This document shows positions 31,878 to 41,188 of a stretch of 64,000 bases of DNA, piece by piece. The translations under genes and the position numbers were made by a program. The notes under the pieces are model-generated. The model ran no database searches. It had not been told where the DNA came from and saw only the letters and a list, made by a program, of their open reading frames with translations. Position 1 is the first letter of the stretch. Each line of letters begins with the position of its first letter. The DNA comes from Flavobacteriaceae bacterium (GTDB taxonomy: Bacteria > Bacteroidota > Bacteroidia > Flavobacteriales > Flavobacteriaceae), in NCBI GenBank assembly GCA_027490305.1, contig JAIXYI010000084.1, positions 88,193-152,192 of the forward strand, written 5' to 3'.

Positions 31878-33848
31878 ATGAAACAACTTTTTTTCGTGGC
31901 GCTGCTCGGCGCCGCATCGGTAGTATCCGCACAGGAACAACCGAAAGACAGCCTGGGGTCTGACGAAGGACTCGAAGAGGTGGTCATCAAATCAACCCGC
32001 ACCTCGCGCACCATCCGCAATACGCCCACCCGCGTCGAAACCATCGATTCGGAGGAACTGGACGAAAAGGCCAACATGCGACCCGCAAACGTTTCGATGG
32101 TGCTGCATGAGAGCACGGGTATACAGGTACAACAGACCTCGGCCACCTCGGGCAATTCCAGCATCCGGGTGCAGGGACTCGACGGACGCTATACCCAATT
32201 GCTCAAAGACGGCTACCCGAACTTCGGCAACTTCGCCAACGGCTTGTCGATTCTTGAAATTCCGCCCCTTGACCTGAAGCAGGTGGAAGTGATCAAAGGT
32301 CCTGCCTCTACGTTATACGGCGGTGGCGCTATAGCCGGTGTCGTGAACTTCATTTCGAAAGACCCGTCGCGCGAAGGGGAACACCTGCTGCTGCTGAACC
32401 AGTCGCACGTGGGGCAATCGAACCTCGGCGGCTTCTTTTCTAAACGGAACGATCGGTGGGGGTATACGTTTCTCGGACTCGCCAACCTCCAAAACGATTA
32501 CGATGTTGACCGCGACGGTTTTTCGGAACTGCCGCAGTCGTTTAACCTGTCGCTCCATCCGAAGGTATTTTGGTATAAAGGGCAGAAGACGTCGTTTGAA
32601 CTTGGCAACCAATACGCCGTGAGCCGTAACACCGGCGGTGATACCCGCGTGATCGACCACAGGGAAGACGCTTTCCATACCTATTTCGAGCGCAATATCA
32701 CGTTGCGCAATACGACGAACGCCGAGTTGCAGACGCCTTTAGGGCCCGGGATATTTCGACTGCGCGGTAGCCTGGCGGTGTTTATCCGTGAGATTGAACT
32801 GCCGGATTATAAGTTCACCGGAAACAACCTCACGGGTTTTGGTGAAGCTACCTGGTCGGCCACTTTCCGCGAGCGGCACGATCTGGTGGTCGGGGCCAGT
32901 TATAATAACGACCGCTTCGACCAGCGTACTAATACGTCGGGGCATAACCTTGACAGCCACACGGCTACGGCGGGCGTGTTTGCACAGCACACCTGGGATA
33001 TCACCGACCGGCTGATTCTTGAAAGCGGCCTCCGTGCCGAGACGGTGCGTTATGCCATGCAGGCCGGCACCTCGCAGCGGTTTGGCGCCGTGCTGCCGCG
33101 GGTGTCGTTGTTGTATAAGTTCCATGAGAACTGGTCGGGGCGCGTTACCGGCGGCACTGGGTATAAAGCGCCTACGGTATTCACCGAACAGACGGAAACC
33201 CTGCAATACCGCGACGTCCTGCCGCTGATCGATGCGGAGGTCGAGCGAAGTGCGGGTGGCACAGTCGACGTGAACTACCGCGTACGCCTGGGCGAGTGGG
33301 CTATCAGCGCCAACCAGATGCTCTTCTATACCCGGCTGACACGACCGCTGGTGCTGCAATACGACGGCGCCGACTACCGTTTCGTCAATGCATCGGATCC
33401 GGTGCACAGCCGCGGGTTTGAGACCAACTTGAAGTTCGTGTACCAGGACTATTATAAACTCTTTGCGGGTTATACGTTCACCGAGGCAACGGCAGGTTAC
33501 GTGCCAGGGGCCGGGCAGTTGCCGTTGGTGCCGCGGCATAAGGTCAACCTGACGTTGATCTATGAGAAGGAACGCGACCTCAAGATCGGACTGGAGGGCT
33601 ATTTCACCGATCAACAGTACCTGACCGATCGTACGGCGACGCCTTCGTATTGGGAGTTGGGTGCTTCGGCCGAGAAGTATTTCGGGAAACATCTCAGCCT
33701 CTTCGTCAACTTCGAGAACTTTACCGATGAGCGACAGGGGCGGTATAAACGGGTGGTGAACGGTCCGGCCACACAACCCACCTTCGATGAAATCTGGAAC
33801 CACACTGAAGGCTTTGTGTGTAGTGGAGGGATGAAATGGAGGTGGTGA
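31878..33848 (+). CDS. TonB-dependent outer-membrane receptor
   Basis: A 656-residue active-transport receptor. Signal peptide MKQLFFVALLGAASVVSAQ. A short TonB-box-like stretch EEVVIKSTRTSRTI is followed by the plug domain (about 45-155) with VRIQGLDGRY-type motif SIRVQGLDGRYTQLL and VEVIKGPASTLYGGGAIAGVVNFISK. The remaining 500 residues form the 22-strand barrel. The size and plug resemble siderophore, heme or metal receptors, not the 1000-residue SusC type. Together with the upstream Cys/His-rich DUF6660 gene this points to metal or metal-complex uptake. There is no SusD partner. Confidence 0.92.
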   Translation: MKQLFFVALLGAASVVSAQEQPKDSLGSDEGLEEVVIKSTRTSRTIRNTPTRVETIDSEELDEKANMRPANVSMVLHESTGIQVQQTSATSGNSSIRVQGLDGRYTQLLKDGYPNFGNFANGLSILEIPPLDLKQVEVIKGPASTLYGGGAIAGVVNFISKDPSREGEHLLLLNQSHVGQSNLGGFFSKRNDRWGYTFLGLANLQNDYDVDRDGFSELPQSFNLSLHPKVFWYKGQKTSFELGNQYAVSRNTGGDTRVIDHREDAFHTYFERNITLRNTTNAELQTPLGPGIFRLRGSLAVFIREIELPDYKFTGNNLTGFGEATWSATFRERHDLVVGASYNNDRFDQRTNTSGHNLDSHTATAGVFAQHTWDITDRLILESGLRAETVRYAMQAGTSQRFGAVLPRVSLLYKFHENWSGRVTGGTGYKAPTVFTEQTETLQYRDVLPLIDAEVERSAGGTVDVNYRVRLGEWAISANQMLFYTRLTRPLVLQYDGADYRFVNASDPVHSRGFETNLKFVYQDYYKLFAGYTFTEATAGYVPGAGQLPLVPRHKVNLTLIYEKERDLKIGLEGYFTDQQYLTDRTATPSYWELGASAEKYFGKHLSLFVNFENFTDERQGRYKRVVNGPATQPTFDEIWNHTEGFVCSGGMKWRW

Positions 33849-33928
33849 GTAAGGGCTTAGGGAATAGGAGATAGGAGTTGGGGGAAGGCGATCTTTTTTA
33901 CCCACTCGCTTATTACGATGCTTCCGCG

Positions 33929-33936
33929 TACATTTG
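33929..33936 (+). promoter_or_regulatory. -7 box of the Kir-type channel gene
   Basis: TACATTTG lies 11 bases before the ATG at 33948 and inside the alternative longer reading frame, so 33948 is the more likely start. Confidence 0.5.
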
Positions 33937-33947
33937 AAGAAAAAAAG

Positions 33948-34907
33948 ATGTCACTCCTCGATAGAATCAATAAGAGAGCGCAAACGCAGGCGAACACCGG
34001 ATTCGGTACGAGTCCGGGGAATTACGGCGGGCGTTTCGTAAACAAAGACGGATCGGCGAATATCCACAAACGGGGCATTCCGTTTCTTGAGCGTATCAGT
34101 TGGTACCATACGATGTTGCGCATGCCCAGTTGGAAGTTCCTTGGGGTATTGATGACGTTTTATGCCGCGATCAATTTCCTGTTTGCCGCGGTCTACTATA
34201 CGATTGGGGTAGAATACCTGTCGGGTATCGATCCGAATGGGTCCGAATGGGTGAAGTTCGGTAAAGCGTATTTCTTCAGCGCACAGACGTTCACGACGGT
34301 AGGGTACGGGCATATCAGTCCGAATGGCGTACTCGCCAGTGCCGTAGCGGCTACGGAAGCCTTGGTCGGTCTTCTGAGTTTTGCCATTGCCACTGGTTTG
34401 TTTTTCGGACGGTTCTCAAAGCCGACCGCCTTCCTCCGTTTCTCACACAACGCGCTGATTTCGCCCTACCGGGGCGGTACGGCCCTGATGCTGCGAATGA
34501 CGCCGCACAAGAACACCAACCTGACCGATGCGGAAGTCAAAGTGATGCTCGGTATGACGGTGGAGGAGAATGGGGTGCCAATGAACCGATTTTATGCCTT
34601 GCCGTTGGAGTTTGAAAGGATTAACTTGCTTTCGTTAAGCTGGACGCTGGTGCATCCCATCACTGAAGACAGTCCGCTGTATGGCTTTGTTGCCTCTGAC
34701 TATGAAAGCATCGAAGGGGAACTGATCGTCTATGTCAAAGCGTTCGATGATATGTTTAGTACGGTAGTAGCCTCGCAAACTTCGTATACCTTCCAGGAGA
34801 TTGTATACGGAGCGAAGTTCGAGATTATGTATACCGAAAGCGAAGACAACATGACCACGATCCTGCACCTGGACCGTCTCGACCGGTTTTCGAAGGTCGA
34901 CTTGTAG
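33948..34907 (+). CDS. Inward-rectifier-type potassium channel (KirBac-like)
   Basis: Inner-membrane K+ channel subunit of 319 residues, expected to form tetramers. After a cytoplasmic N-terminus and slide helix (LERISWYHTMLRMPSWKF), the first membrane helix spans about 63-84. The pore loop FFSAQTFTTVGYGHI contains the K+ filter TVGYG near residues 117-121. The second helix (about 133-155) is followed by a C-terminal immunoglobulin-like cytoplasmic domain with LMLRMTPHKNTNL, a Kir hallmark. An upstream ATG at 33918 would add ten residues but overlaps the -7 box. Gating ligand unknown. Confidence 0.92.
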   Translation: MSLLDRINKRAQTQANTGFGTSPGNYGGRFVNKDGSANIHKRGIPFLERISWYHTMLRMPSWKFLGVLMTFYAAINFLFAAVYYTIGVEYLSGIDPNGSEWVKFGKAYFFSAQTFTTVGYGHISPNGVLASAVAATEALVGLLSFAIATGLFFGRFSKPTAFLRFSHNALISPYRGGTALMLRMTPHKNTNLTDAEVKVMLGMTVEENGVPMNRFYALPLEFERINLLSLSWTLVHPITEDSPLYGFVASDYESIEGELIVYVKAFDDMFSTVVASQTSYTFQEIVYGAKFEIMYTESEDNMTTILHLDRLDRFSKVDL

Positions 34908-34933
34908 AAGGGCTCGTATCGTACATTCATAAA

Positions 34934-34961
34934 AAAAGCCTCGCTTTCCGGCGAGGCTTTT
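34934..34961. terminator. Bidirectional terminator
   Basis: GCCTCGC (34938-34944) pairs with GCGAGGC (34951-34957), extended by AAAA/TTTT. It serves both the channel gene (+) and the T9SS cargo gene (-). Confidence 0.88.
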
Positions 34962-34983
34962 CTATTACATCGGAGGATTCCGA

Positions 34984-37032
34984 TTATTTCTTCACGAAGC
35001 GACGGGCAACGCTGTGGCCGTTTCCGTCTTCTACGGTTACGATATACGCACCCGTTGCCAGTTGGCGTACGTCGACGGTGTTGTCGGTTACAACAGGGTG
35101 TTTTGCGATGGTTTTACCGCCCATGTCTACAATCTGTGCGCTTGTGATGGTAGCACCCGATTTGGTGGTGAAACGCAGTTGGTCGGTTACCGGGTTTGGA
35201 TACATAGAGAAGCCGTCAACCAATGGGTTTTGGGTGCTCAGTGTTTCTCCTTCGCTGACAGTCAACATGGTGTTGACGGTAGGGTTGCTGATAAGGTCGA
35301 CCAGTCCGGACGGCCAGATGATGACGATTTTATCGATCGTATCATACGTGCCGATACCAAAATGCACGTTCATAGAACCCATGAACTCAAATCCTTCGCC
35401 GCTGCGTACGTCGCGTATCTTCTTGCCGAAAGCCCCTTCGATGATCAGACGTGCCCCGATGCCATTTCGGTTGCTGGAAACGCCATTGAGTGCTACTTTC
35501 AGCCAGTTGTTGCCATTTGGAACCGCATAGCGGATGGTGTTGTTGTTGAGGATGTCGAGGTAGCCGTCGTTGTTGAGGTCACCTACAGCTCCTACCTGCA
35601 GACCTGTGTAAGGCACGGGTGCAAATGTCATATCGCCTTGGTTGAACATGATACGACCGGTCGCGCTCAGCACGTCGAGGAAGCCGTCGTTATCGAAGTC
35701 GTAGGCTACGTAGTCGCGGTTTACCGTATTGTCGGTATCCCATCCTGAACCTGTTGAAATGTCGGTGAAGGCTTCGTCGATCACGGTTGAATCGAGGTTG
35801 TTCTTCATCAATTTAGATTTCACGTTGCCATTCGATCCGATCAGGATATCCATGTCACCGTCGTTGTCAAAGTCAGCCACGCAAGACGACCATGACTGAA
35901 TCGGCTGCATATTGGTGCCTGCCAATGCTGAAATATTGGTGAAAACACCGTTTCCGTCATTACGGTGCATTTCGCATGGAGGTCCGGAACATTTTGAAAT
36001 GAACATATCGAGGTCACCGTCGTTGTCGAGGTCGCTCCAAAGAGACGCGTAATTACCGCCTGTTGGCCAGTTTCCGACAAGGTACGACCCTGGTGTGACC
36101 CCTGATTGGTAATACGTCATGCCGCCGTTGCCGTCGTTTATGTAATAGACGTTAGGGGCGACGTCGTGGCAAGAGAAAATGTCGAGGTTACCATCGTTGT
36201 TGATGTCGGCGAAGTTCGTGCGCTGACAGAAGATGTATTGGCCCGGCGTTACAGAGGTGTACGCTGTTCCGGTGCTGTTTGATTTCCAAAGGCTCAGACC
36301 GTCATTGGATCCGAGTACAAGGTCGTTATAGCCGTCGTCGTTGAAATCGCCCGCGGCCATACTCCAGTTTGGCATTTTATGGGTACCTGAAATGGTAAAG
36401 TTACCGATATTAAACGTGTGGTCAGGGTTCTGGTAGTGAATCTTGAGTGCGTTGGTACTGATGCCTACGATATCGTCAAGATGGTCGTTGTTCATGTCGG
36501 CGATACAGATGTTGTAGGTACTGTTAATGGTCGCAACCCCCTGCGTGGTATAAGTGATCGGGGTAGGCGGCGGCACCACTACGGCACCTTCGGTAAGCTG
36601 CCATGTGAAACCGGTTGAACTCCACCGGTTGTCCCACGCGATGATGTACGTCTGTCCGGCGGTGACATTGAATGAAACGGTCGACAGGTAGTTTCCATAC
36701 GTGTTACCGCTGTCGTCGTCGCCTGCGAGGCAGTTGAGTGCGGCACAGGTTCCGGTGTAGACGTGCACCCGGGTGTCTTTGTTGGCGTTTACTGCCAAAT
36801 CGGTCGTAAGGGTTACGGTGTAATCGGCAGAAGGGGTGTAGGCATACCATTCACCGGCAGTGGCCCCGGCCCCGTTGTCGGCGCAGATTGGGGAAGGCAC
36901 CTGGTTTCCGTTCACCGCGGTAATCACAAAAAGGCCCGGCCCTGTGACAGGTAGGGCGGTCTGGCAGGTATCCTGGCCGAAGGACAGTTGTCCGAGCAGC
37001 AGTGATCCTAAAATGAGTGTAATGTTTTTCAT
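34984..37032 (-). CDS. T9SS-secreted FG-GAP/VCBS and ASPIC/UnbV protein
   Basis: A 682-residue secreted protein. Signal peptide MKNITLILGSLLLGQLSFGQ. Residues 22-150 are a beta-sandwich with paired cysteines. From about 165 to 490 there are seven or so FG-GAP/VCBS repeats with Ca-binding phrases such as DFNDDGYNDLVLG, DLDNDGDLDMFIS and DFDNDGDMDILIG. An ASPIC/UnbV domain follows (RNGIGARLII, GEGFEFMGSMNVHFGIG). The last 75 residues (FSMYPNPVTDQLRF ... ATGAYIVTV) are a type A sorting domain for the type IX secretion system. It lies 35 bases downstream of the diheme cytochrome gene, so the two are probably one operon. Likely a surface or secreted beta-propeller; ligand unknown. Confidence 0.88.
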   Translation of the reverse strand: MKNITLILGSLLLGQLSFGQDTCQTALPVTGPGLFVITAVNGNQVPSPICADNGAGATAGEWYAYTPSADYTVTLTTDLAVNANKDTRVHVYTGTCAALNCLAGDDDSGNTYGNYLSTVSFNVTAGQTYIIAWDNRWSSTGFTWQLTEGAVVVPPPTPITYTTQGVATINSTYNICIADMNNDHLDDIVGISTNALKIHYQNPDHTFNIGNFTISGTHKMPNWSMAAGDFNDDGYNDLVLGSNDGLSLWKSNSTGTAYTSVTPGQYIFCQRTNFADINNDGNLDIFSCHDVAPNVYYINDGNGGMTYYQSGVTPGSYLVGNWPTGGNYASLWSDLDNDGDLDMFISKCSGPPCEMHRNDGNGVFTNISALAGTNMQPIQSWSSCVADFDNDGDMDILIGSNGNVKSKLMKNNLDSTVIDEAFTDISTGSGWDTDNTVNRDYVAYDFDNDGFLDVLSATGRIMFNQGDMTFAPVPYTGLQVGAVGDLNNDGYLDILNNNTIRYAVPNGNNWLKVALNGVSSNRNGIGARLIIEGAFGKKIRDVRSGEGFEFMGSMNVHFGIGTYDTIDKIVIIWPSGLVDLISNPTVNTMLTVSEGETLSTQNPLVDGFSMYPNPVTDQLRFTTKSGATITSAQIVDMGGKTIAKHPVVTDNTVDVRQLATGAYIVTVEDGNGHSVARRFVKK

Positions 37033-37067
37033 GCCTGATAGATTATGTGAGTTTTATGTGTAGTGAT

Positions 37068-38204
37068 TTAATTACAAGGTTGTAGGGAATTGATCCAGTC
37101 GCCAATCAGTTTCACGCCCTCTTCATGGATGATGGTACGTCCGTGCAGCGGCATGCGGAAGGTTTCGTTGGTGGTGTTGATGCGGTAATACAGCATAGAG
37201 CGCTCGACATTCTGCGGTGTGATGATTTTGCGGAGTGCCCCCGGAAAGCCCTGCATGTCTTGGGTATCGACACAGACGCCCATATTGGTCAGGTTGTTTT
37301 CGGTTTCAGAGAAGGCAAAACGCATCGGACGGTAATCGCAATGGCCGGTAGAGGAATGACAGTGTGCGCAATTGATATCGACGTACGAGCGGACGCGCTT
37401 TTCAAGCGTCTGCGTCTGGTCTTTATAATCAACAGCCGATTTCTCAGCGGTTGGCAGTGGGAAACTTGTCGCATAACCGGTTTCAATCCATTTGGTCAAT
37501 TGGTTGGAAACGCCATCGGAATAGGCGTAGGTGGTATTGAGGTTTTGCGGTTTGATACCGATGGGCGTATAGGTGGTAACCTCAGAGCCATTCACGAGTT
37601 CTTTCTTTTTGTGGCAGATGATGCACTGTGCCTCAGCAGGAATGCGATACGTAGTCGAACGCGTAACAGACGCCCCGTTCATGTCGGTATCTTCCCATAC
37701 CACGTCGGTGAAGCTGCCCAACAGGTCAAGCGTTGCTTCGGTTTGCTCGGGATTCCATACATAGTCGGCAAAAATCCAACCGGTCTCTTTGCGGATCATG
37801 ACCCGTGTTTCGATGATACGGGTGGCATTCGGCGTCGGTGCGTTTTGCACCCGGTCGTAGTAGAAGGTTTTGATAAGGGCCGATCCGACAGGCAATTCCA
37901 ATACTTTGTTATCGCCGCTGTAGGTAGCCGTCGTGCCATCCGGAAGCCATACAAACCGCTTCTTGTGGGCATAATCGGTAAACAACGCGCTGGAGGGTTC
38001 ATAGGGTAGCACACCCAGAGCGGGTTGCTGTAACTTCATGTCGCCGTCAAAGAACTTATATTCAGAGAGTTTGGCGTAAGGCACCGTGGTCAGGTCGACC
38101 GAAACCGGCGAAACCGGTACATACTCGTCATCCTCGTCGGGTGAACAGCCCGTAAAGGCAATGGTAATAAGGCAGATAAGCGAAAATAAGTAGTAGTTTT
38201 TCAT
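37068..38204 (-). CDS. Diheme c-type cytochrome lipoprotein, SO2930-like
   Basis: A 378-residue lipoprotein: lipobox Cys20 in LITIAFTGCSPDEDD. Two heme c attachment motifs are visible, CIICH at 193-197 and CAHCH at 279-283. The overall pattern, including FVWLPDGTTATY, EAQCIICHKK, DINCAHCHSSTGHCDYRPMRF and a terminal LIGDWINSLQPC, fits the SO2930/TIGR03806 family of Bacteroidota and Gammaproteobacteria. It would carry electrons in the periplasm or at the outer membrane. It is cotranscribed with the T9SS FG-GAP/UnbV gene, so a link to a secreted partner is likely. The electron donor and acceptor are unknown. Confidence 0.82.
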   Translation of the reverse strand: MKNYYLFSLICLITIAFTGCSPDEDDEYVPVSPVSVDLTTVPYAKLSEYKFFDGDMKLQQPALGVLPYEPSSALFTDYAHKKRFVWLPDGTTATYSGDNKVLELPVGSALIKTFYYDRVQNAPTPNATRIIETRVMIRKETGWIFADYVWNPEQTEATLDLLGSFTDVVWEDTDMNGASVTRSTTYRIPAEAQCIICHKKKELVNGSEVTTYTPIGIKPQNLNTTYAYSDGVSNQLTKWIETGYATSFPLPTAEKSAVDYKDQTQTLEKRVRSYVDINCAHCHSSTGHCDYRPMRFAFSETENNLTNMGVCVDTQDMQGFPGALRKIITPQNVERSMLYYRINTTNETFRMPLHGRTIIHEEGVKLIGDWINSLQPCN

Positions 38205-38321
38205 TCGATTCTTGAAAGGGCTAAAAATAGTGAAATTTTCATCGTGTTTGCCAAAAAAAATCACATTCGGCAACGTTGGGACGTCGCCGTTTGAAGGATA
38301 ACAATCCAGTCTTAAAAAACC

Positions 38322-38879
38322 CTACTTTTTCGAAAAAGAAATTTGCACGGCGTGGTCAGACAACTTTGCAAAAGCGTGATCTGACAGGTGGTCAAAGGTG
38401 GCTTCTTCGGCAATAGACGCTTGCCGGCGTTCGATTCGTTGCAGCGAATGGTGGTAACGGCGGACTTCCTCGGCATTCGACAGAATAAGTCCGGGGACGA
38501 GGGCTTTTTTCCCGTCTTCGTCTTTCGCTACCATGGTGAAATAGGAAGAATTGCAGTGCTTCACGCTGCCGGTGGTGATGTTTTCGGCCGTCACGCGGAT
38601 GCCGACGACCATTGAACTTTTACCGGCGTAATTAACGGATGCTTTTAAGGTGACGAGTTCGCCAATTTCGATGGGGGCCAGGAAATCGACCGTATCGACC
38701 GAGGCGGTCACGCAATAGTAACCCGAGAATTTAGAGGCAGACGCAAACGCCACCTGGTCAAGTAGTGACAGCAGGTATCCACCGTGTATTTTTCCGCTGA
38801 AATTGGCGTGTGACGGCAGCATCAACTGCGATAGGGTGACTTTTGAATCACGGACGGGTTTGAATTGGCGCTCGCTCAT
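38322..38879 (-). CDS. Acyl-CoA thioesterase, hotdog fold
   Basis: A 185-residue cytoplasmic thioesterase of the YciA/BACH branch. SQLMLPSHANFSGKIHGGYLLSLLDQVAFASASKFSG contains the N-G/H-x-G-G hotdog helix with the catalytic Asp of LLDQ. The SVDTVDFLAPIEIGELVTLKASVNYAGKSSMVVGIRV strand block follows, and the C-terminal region is longer than YciA. It hydrolyses acyl-CoA esters. Its ATG overlaps the rmuC stop in ATGA (38876-38879), so it is translated together with rmuC. Confidence 0.9.
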   Translation of the reverse strand: MSERQFKPVRDSKVTLSQLMLPSHANFSGKIHGGYLLSLLDQVAFASASKFSGYYCVTASVDTVDFLAPIEIGELVTLKASVNYAGKSSMVVGIRVTAENITTGSVKHCNSSYFTMVAKDEDGKKALVPGLILSNAEEVRRYHHSLQRIERRQASIAEEATFDHLSDHAFAKLSDHAVQISFSKK

Positions 38880-40255
38880 TCTTCTATGAATTGGGTAGGG
38901 TCAGCTTCATCGGTGGCGCGCTTCAACAGCGATTCCGGAAGCGATTTTTTGGCTTTCGCGCCCATATATTTGAGTCGTTCAACACTGGTCACGAGGTTGC
39001 CTTTGCCTTCTACCAGTTTGTTCATCGCATCGGAATAGCCCGATTTGGCGTCGTCGATTTTTTTGCCCACAGCAATGAGGTCGCTTACGAGACCGGTGAA
39101 TTTGTCGTAGAGCGCGCCCGCCTGCCGCGCGATCTCAATGGCGTTTTCCTGTTGCTTCTGGTTGGTCCACATACTGTCGATGGTGCGCAGCGTGGCCAAT
39201 AATGTCGACGGCGTAACGATGACGATGTTCCGTCCGAAGGCGCGGTTATAAAGATCGGCGTCTTCGTTAGAGGCGATGGCAAACGCCGCTTCGATGGGCA
39301 CGAAGAGCAACACGAAGTCGGGACTTTCCATCTGGTACAACTCGTGGTAGTTCTTTTCACCCAATTGGTCAACATGGCGGCGCAGTGACGCTACGTGTTC
39401 GCGCAGGTGGGCGGCCTTTAGGGTGTCGTCGTCTTCGTTGACATAGCGTTCGTAGGCAGTGAGGGTGACCTTTGAATCGACGATCATCTTTTTGCCGTCG
39501 GGCAGGTTGATGATTACGTCGGGGTAGACGCGTGCGCCGTCGGCGGTGGTGTGGCTGTTCTGCACGAAATACTCGCGCCCTTTTTCGAGTCCGGATTTTT
39601 CGAGTACCCGCTCTAAAATAAGTTCGCCCCAATTGCCCTGCATTTTACTGTCGCCTTTCAGTGCTTTCGTCAGGTTGAGCGTTTCGCGGCTCATTTGTTC
39701 GTTCATTTCCCTCAGGCCCAGGATTTGCTGGCGCAGTGCGGCGTGGTAGTCGATACTTTCTTTATGCGTATCCTCGACTTTCTTTTCAAAGAGGTGGATC
39801 TTCTCTTGTAGCGGTGACAGGATATTCTTCAGGTTTTCGCGGTTCTGCTCGGTGAATTTCGTCGATTTTTCTTCGAGGATTTTATTGGCGAGGTTTTCGA
39901 ATTCGCGGGTAAACTTCTGCTGCAATTGTTCGATTTCTGCTTTTTGCTCGGCGTGACGGTCCGACAGGTGTTGGTAGTCGGATTCTTTTCGCGACAGCGC
40001 CACGGCCAGTTGTTCTTTTTCCTGGCGGATGGCTTCGCGGTCGGCGGTGGTGTCGCGCAGCATTTTCTCGGATGCGAACCGTTCGGCCTGCGCCTGTTCG
40101 CGCAGGGTGGCCAATTGGATATCGAGCGAGAGGTTGCGTTCTTCGAGCGCGGCGACTTCGTTTTTGCTACGTGCGGCAAATAAGAGTTTACCGAGGTAGA
40201 GTCCGGCGGCGAGCGCGATGACGAAGGCGAGTATGAGGTAAAGAGGCGAATCCAT
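38876..40255 (-). CDS. rmuC: DNA recombination protein RmuC
   Basis: A 459-residue protein. One N-terminal membrane helix (about 5-25), a long coiled coil (about 30-180, rich in Glu, Gln, Lys and Arg), then the RmuC nuclease-like domain: KGDSKMQGNWGELILERVLEKSGL, VYPDVIINLPDGKKMIVDSKVTLTAYERYV and ESPDFVLLFVPIEAAFAIA. It lowers inversion at short inverted repeats in E. coli and is proposed to be a nuclease. The ATG at 40255 is chosen because the longer frame has no conserved residues before it. It overlaps the thioesterase gene by four bases. Confidence 0.93.
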   Translation of the reverse strand: MDSPLYLILAFVIALAAGLYLGKLLFAARSKNEVAALEERNLSLDIQLATLREQAQAERFASEKMLRDTTADREAIRQEKEQLAVALSRKESDYQHLSDRHAEQKAEIEQLQQKFTREFENLANKILEEKSTKFTEQNRENLKNILSPLQEKIHLFEKKVEDTHKESIDYHAALRQQILGLREMNEQMSRETLNLTKALKGDSKMQGNWGELILERVLEKSGLEKGREYFVQNSHTTADGARVYPDVIINLPDGKKMIVDSKVTLTAYERYVNEDDDTLKAAHLREHVASLRRHVDQLGEKNYHELYQMESPDFVLLFVPIEAAFAIASNEDADLYNRAFGRNIVIVTPSTLLATLRTIDSMWTNQKQQENAIEIARQAGALYDKFTGLVSDLIAVGKKIDDAKSGYSDAMNKLVEGKGNLVTSVERLKYMGAKAKKSLPESLLKRATDEADPTQFIEE

Positions 40256-40353
40256 GGAAGTTGTCTGGAGCGTAAAAGTAGCAAAACTTCCGGTACCTCG
40301 ATTACGGGAAACCCGCCGTATCCATAGGGTGGGGTGGGAAATGGGTTGACGGC

Positions 40354-40489
40354 GGTGCGCCAGGGATGGGAGCGGCAGCCTTTTTGCCTGTGGGCCAGTG
40401 GGAAGAGAAGGCGCGTGCGTGAACCAAAATAGGAAGAGATGGGGGCAAAAAGCTATAGCGGAAAGCCCGGCCCGCAGGGGGCGCCCCAA
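40354..40489 (+). ncRNA. Structured RNA-like element, copy 3 (Flavo-1-like?)
   Basis: GGTGCGCC (40354-40361) pairs with GGCGCCCC (40480-40487, one mismatch). CTTTTTGCC near 40380-40388 pairs perfectly with GGCAAAAAG near 40444-40452. It contains the shared blocks GGGATGGGAGCGG and AGCGGAAAGCCCGGCCC and ends in CCCCAAAAAA. It lies between the rmuC start and the small membrane protein gene, both leftward, and is antisense to them; no gene lies immediately downstream on the plus strand. Confidence 0.55.
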
Positions 40490-40519
40490 AAAAGAAACGA
40501 CCTGAAAAATTCAGGCCGT
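40487..40519 (-). terminator. Intrinsic terminator of the small membrane protein gene
   Basis: Ten-base stem (40497-40506 with 40510-40519, one G-U pair), three-base loop, T-rich tract on the minus strand. It overlaps the end of the structured element on the other strand. Confidence 0.75.
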
Positions 40520-40547
40520 CTCAGGGGGATATGTAAAGAAATCAAAT

Positions 40548-40817
40548 TTAAAGGAGGTCGAAACTGCTGTCGAACGCTTTGTTTCGGACGCGTTCTTTTG
40601 AGTAACTGTTGTAGATCAGCGACCGCACTTTGCGTCGGGAGCGCAGCAAGAGCGGCAGGTTGATCATAACGCCGACGACACAGATGAGCATCAGAATGGC
40701 CAGGAGGCTCATATAGATGAGGTAGTTCATATCGGTGGCGGCGCGGAAATCGGTTATGAAAAAGTAGCCAGAGGTAAAAAACACCGCTACGGACAGCACT
40801 AACGACAGGATTTTCAT
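40548..40817 (-). CDS. Small two-helix membrane protein
   Basis: An 89-residue membrane protein. Two hydrophobic helices (about 3-22 and 31-56) are separated by a short loop, followed by a basic tail SRRKVRSLIYNSYSKERVRNKAF expected in the cytoplasm. No family recognised. It is monocistronic, with a terminator 29 bases beyond its stop. Confidence 0.6.
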   Translation of the reverse strand: MKILSLVLSVAVFFTSGYFFITDFRAATDMNYLIYMSLLAILMLICVVGVMINLPLLLRSRRKVRSLIYNSYSKERVRNKAFDSSFDLL

Positions 40818-41188
40818 GACTTGCGGTTTTTAGTGGTTCTGAAAGCTAAATTACACTACCTTCTTATGATACTTTTTATAGGATTTTAAGAAAGCATTAT
40901 ACAATTCAAAAGACGACGCGGCGCTTACTCTGTTACATAGTAAACGGGGTTTTTGCGGAAAAATTCTGTGTTGACGTGAAAAAAACAGGGTGGGCGGTCG
41001 TTATACCTTCGTTTCCTTTTTTTTCGTGGATGAAGTCGGTGTTGTCGGGTTGATGTTTTTTACTTTAACGTGCCATTTTACGAGCGAGAGACGGCCCGGT
41101 TTAACAAATTATTAGAGAACACGCAACGTATTACATATATAGTTATCTTAATAATCAGTTAAATTTGATAACCAATAAAACGCATGTT
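40818..41188. other. Gene-free stretch before the LVIVD lipoprotein gene
   Basis: A 371-base AT-rich region without credible ORFs. It contains a -7 box TAAATTTG at 41160-41167, 21 bases before the ATG at 41189, with no matching -33 TTG. Nothing else structured was recognised. Confidence 0.4.

Noticed and set aside
32739..33905. A 388-codon open frame antisense to the TonB receptor gene.
   Set aside because: It mirrors the codon structure of the receptor, has no family features, and lies wholly inside a well-supported gene. The same applies to long antisense frames inside carB, the phosphohexomutase, the diheme cytochrome and the histidine kinase.
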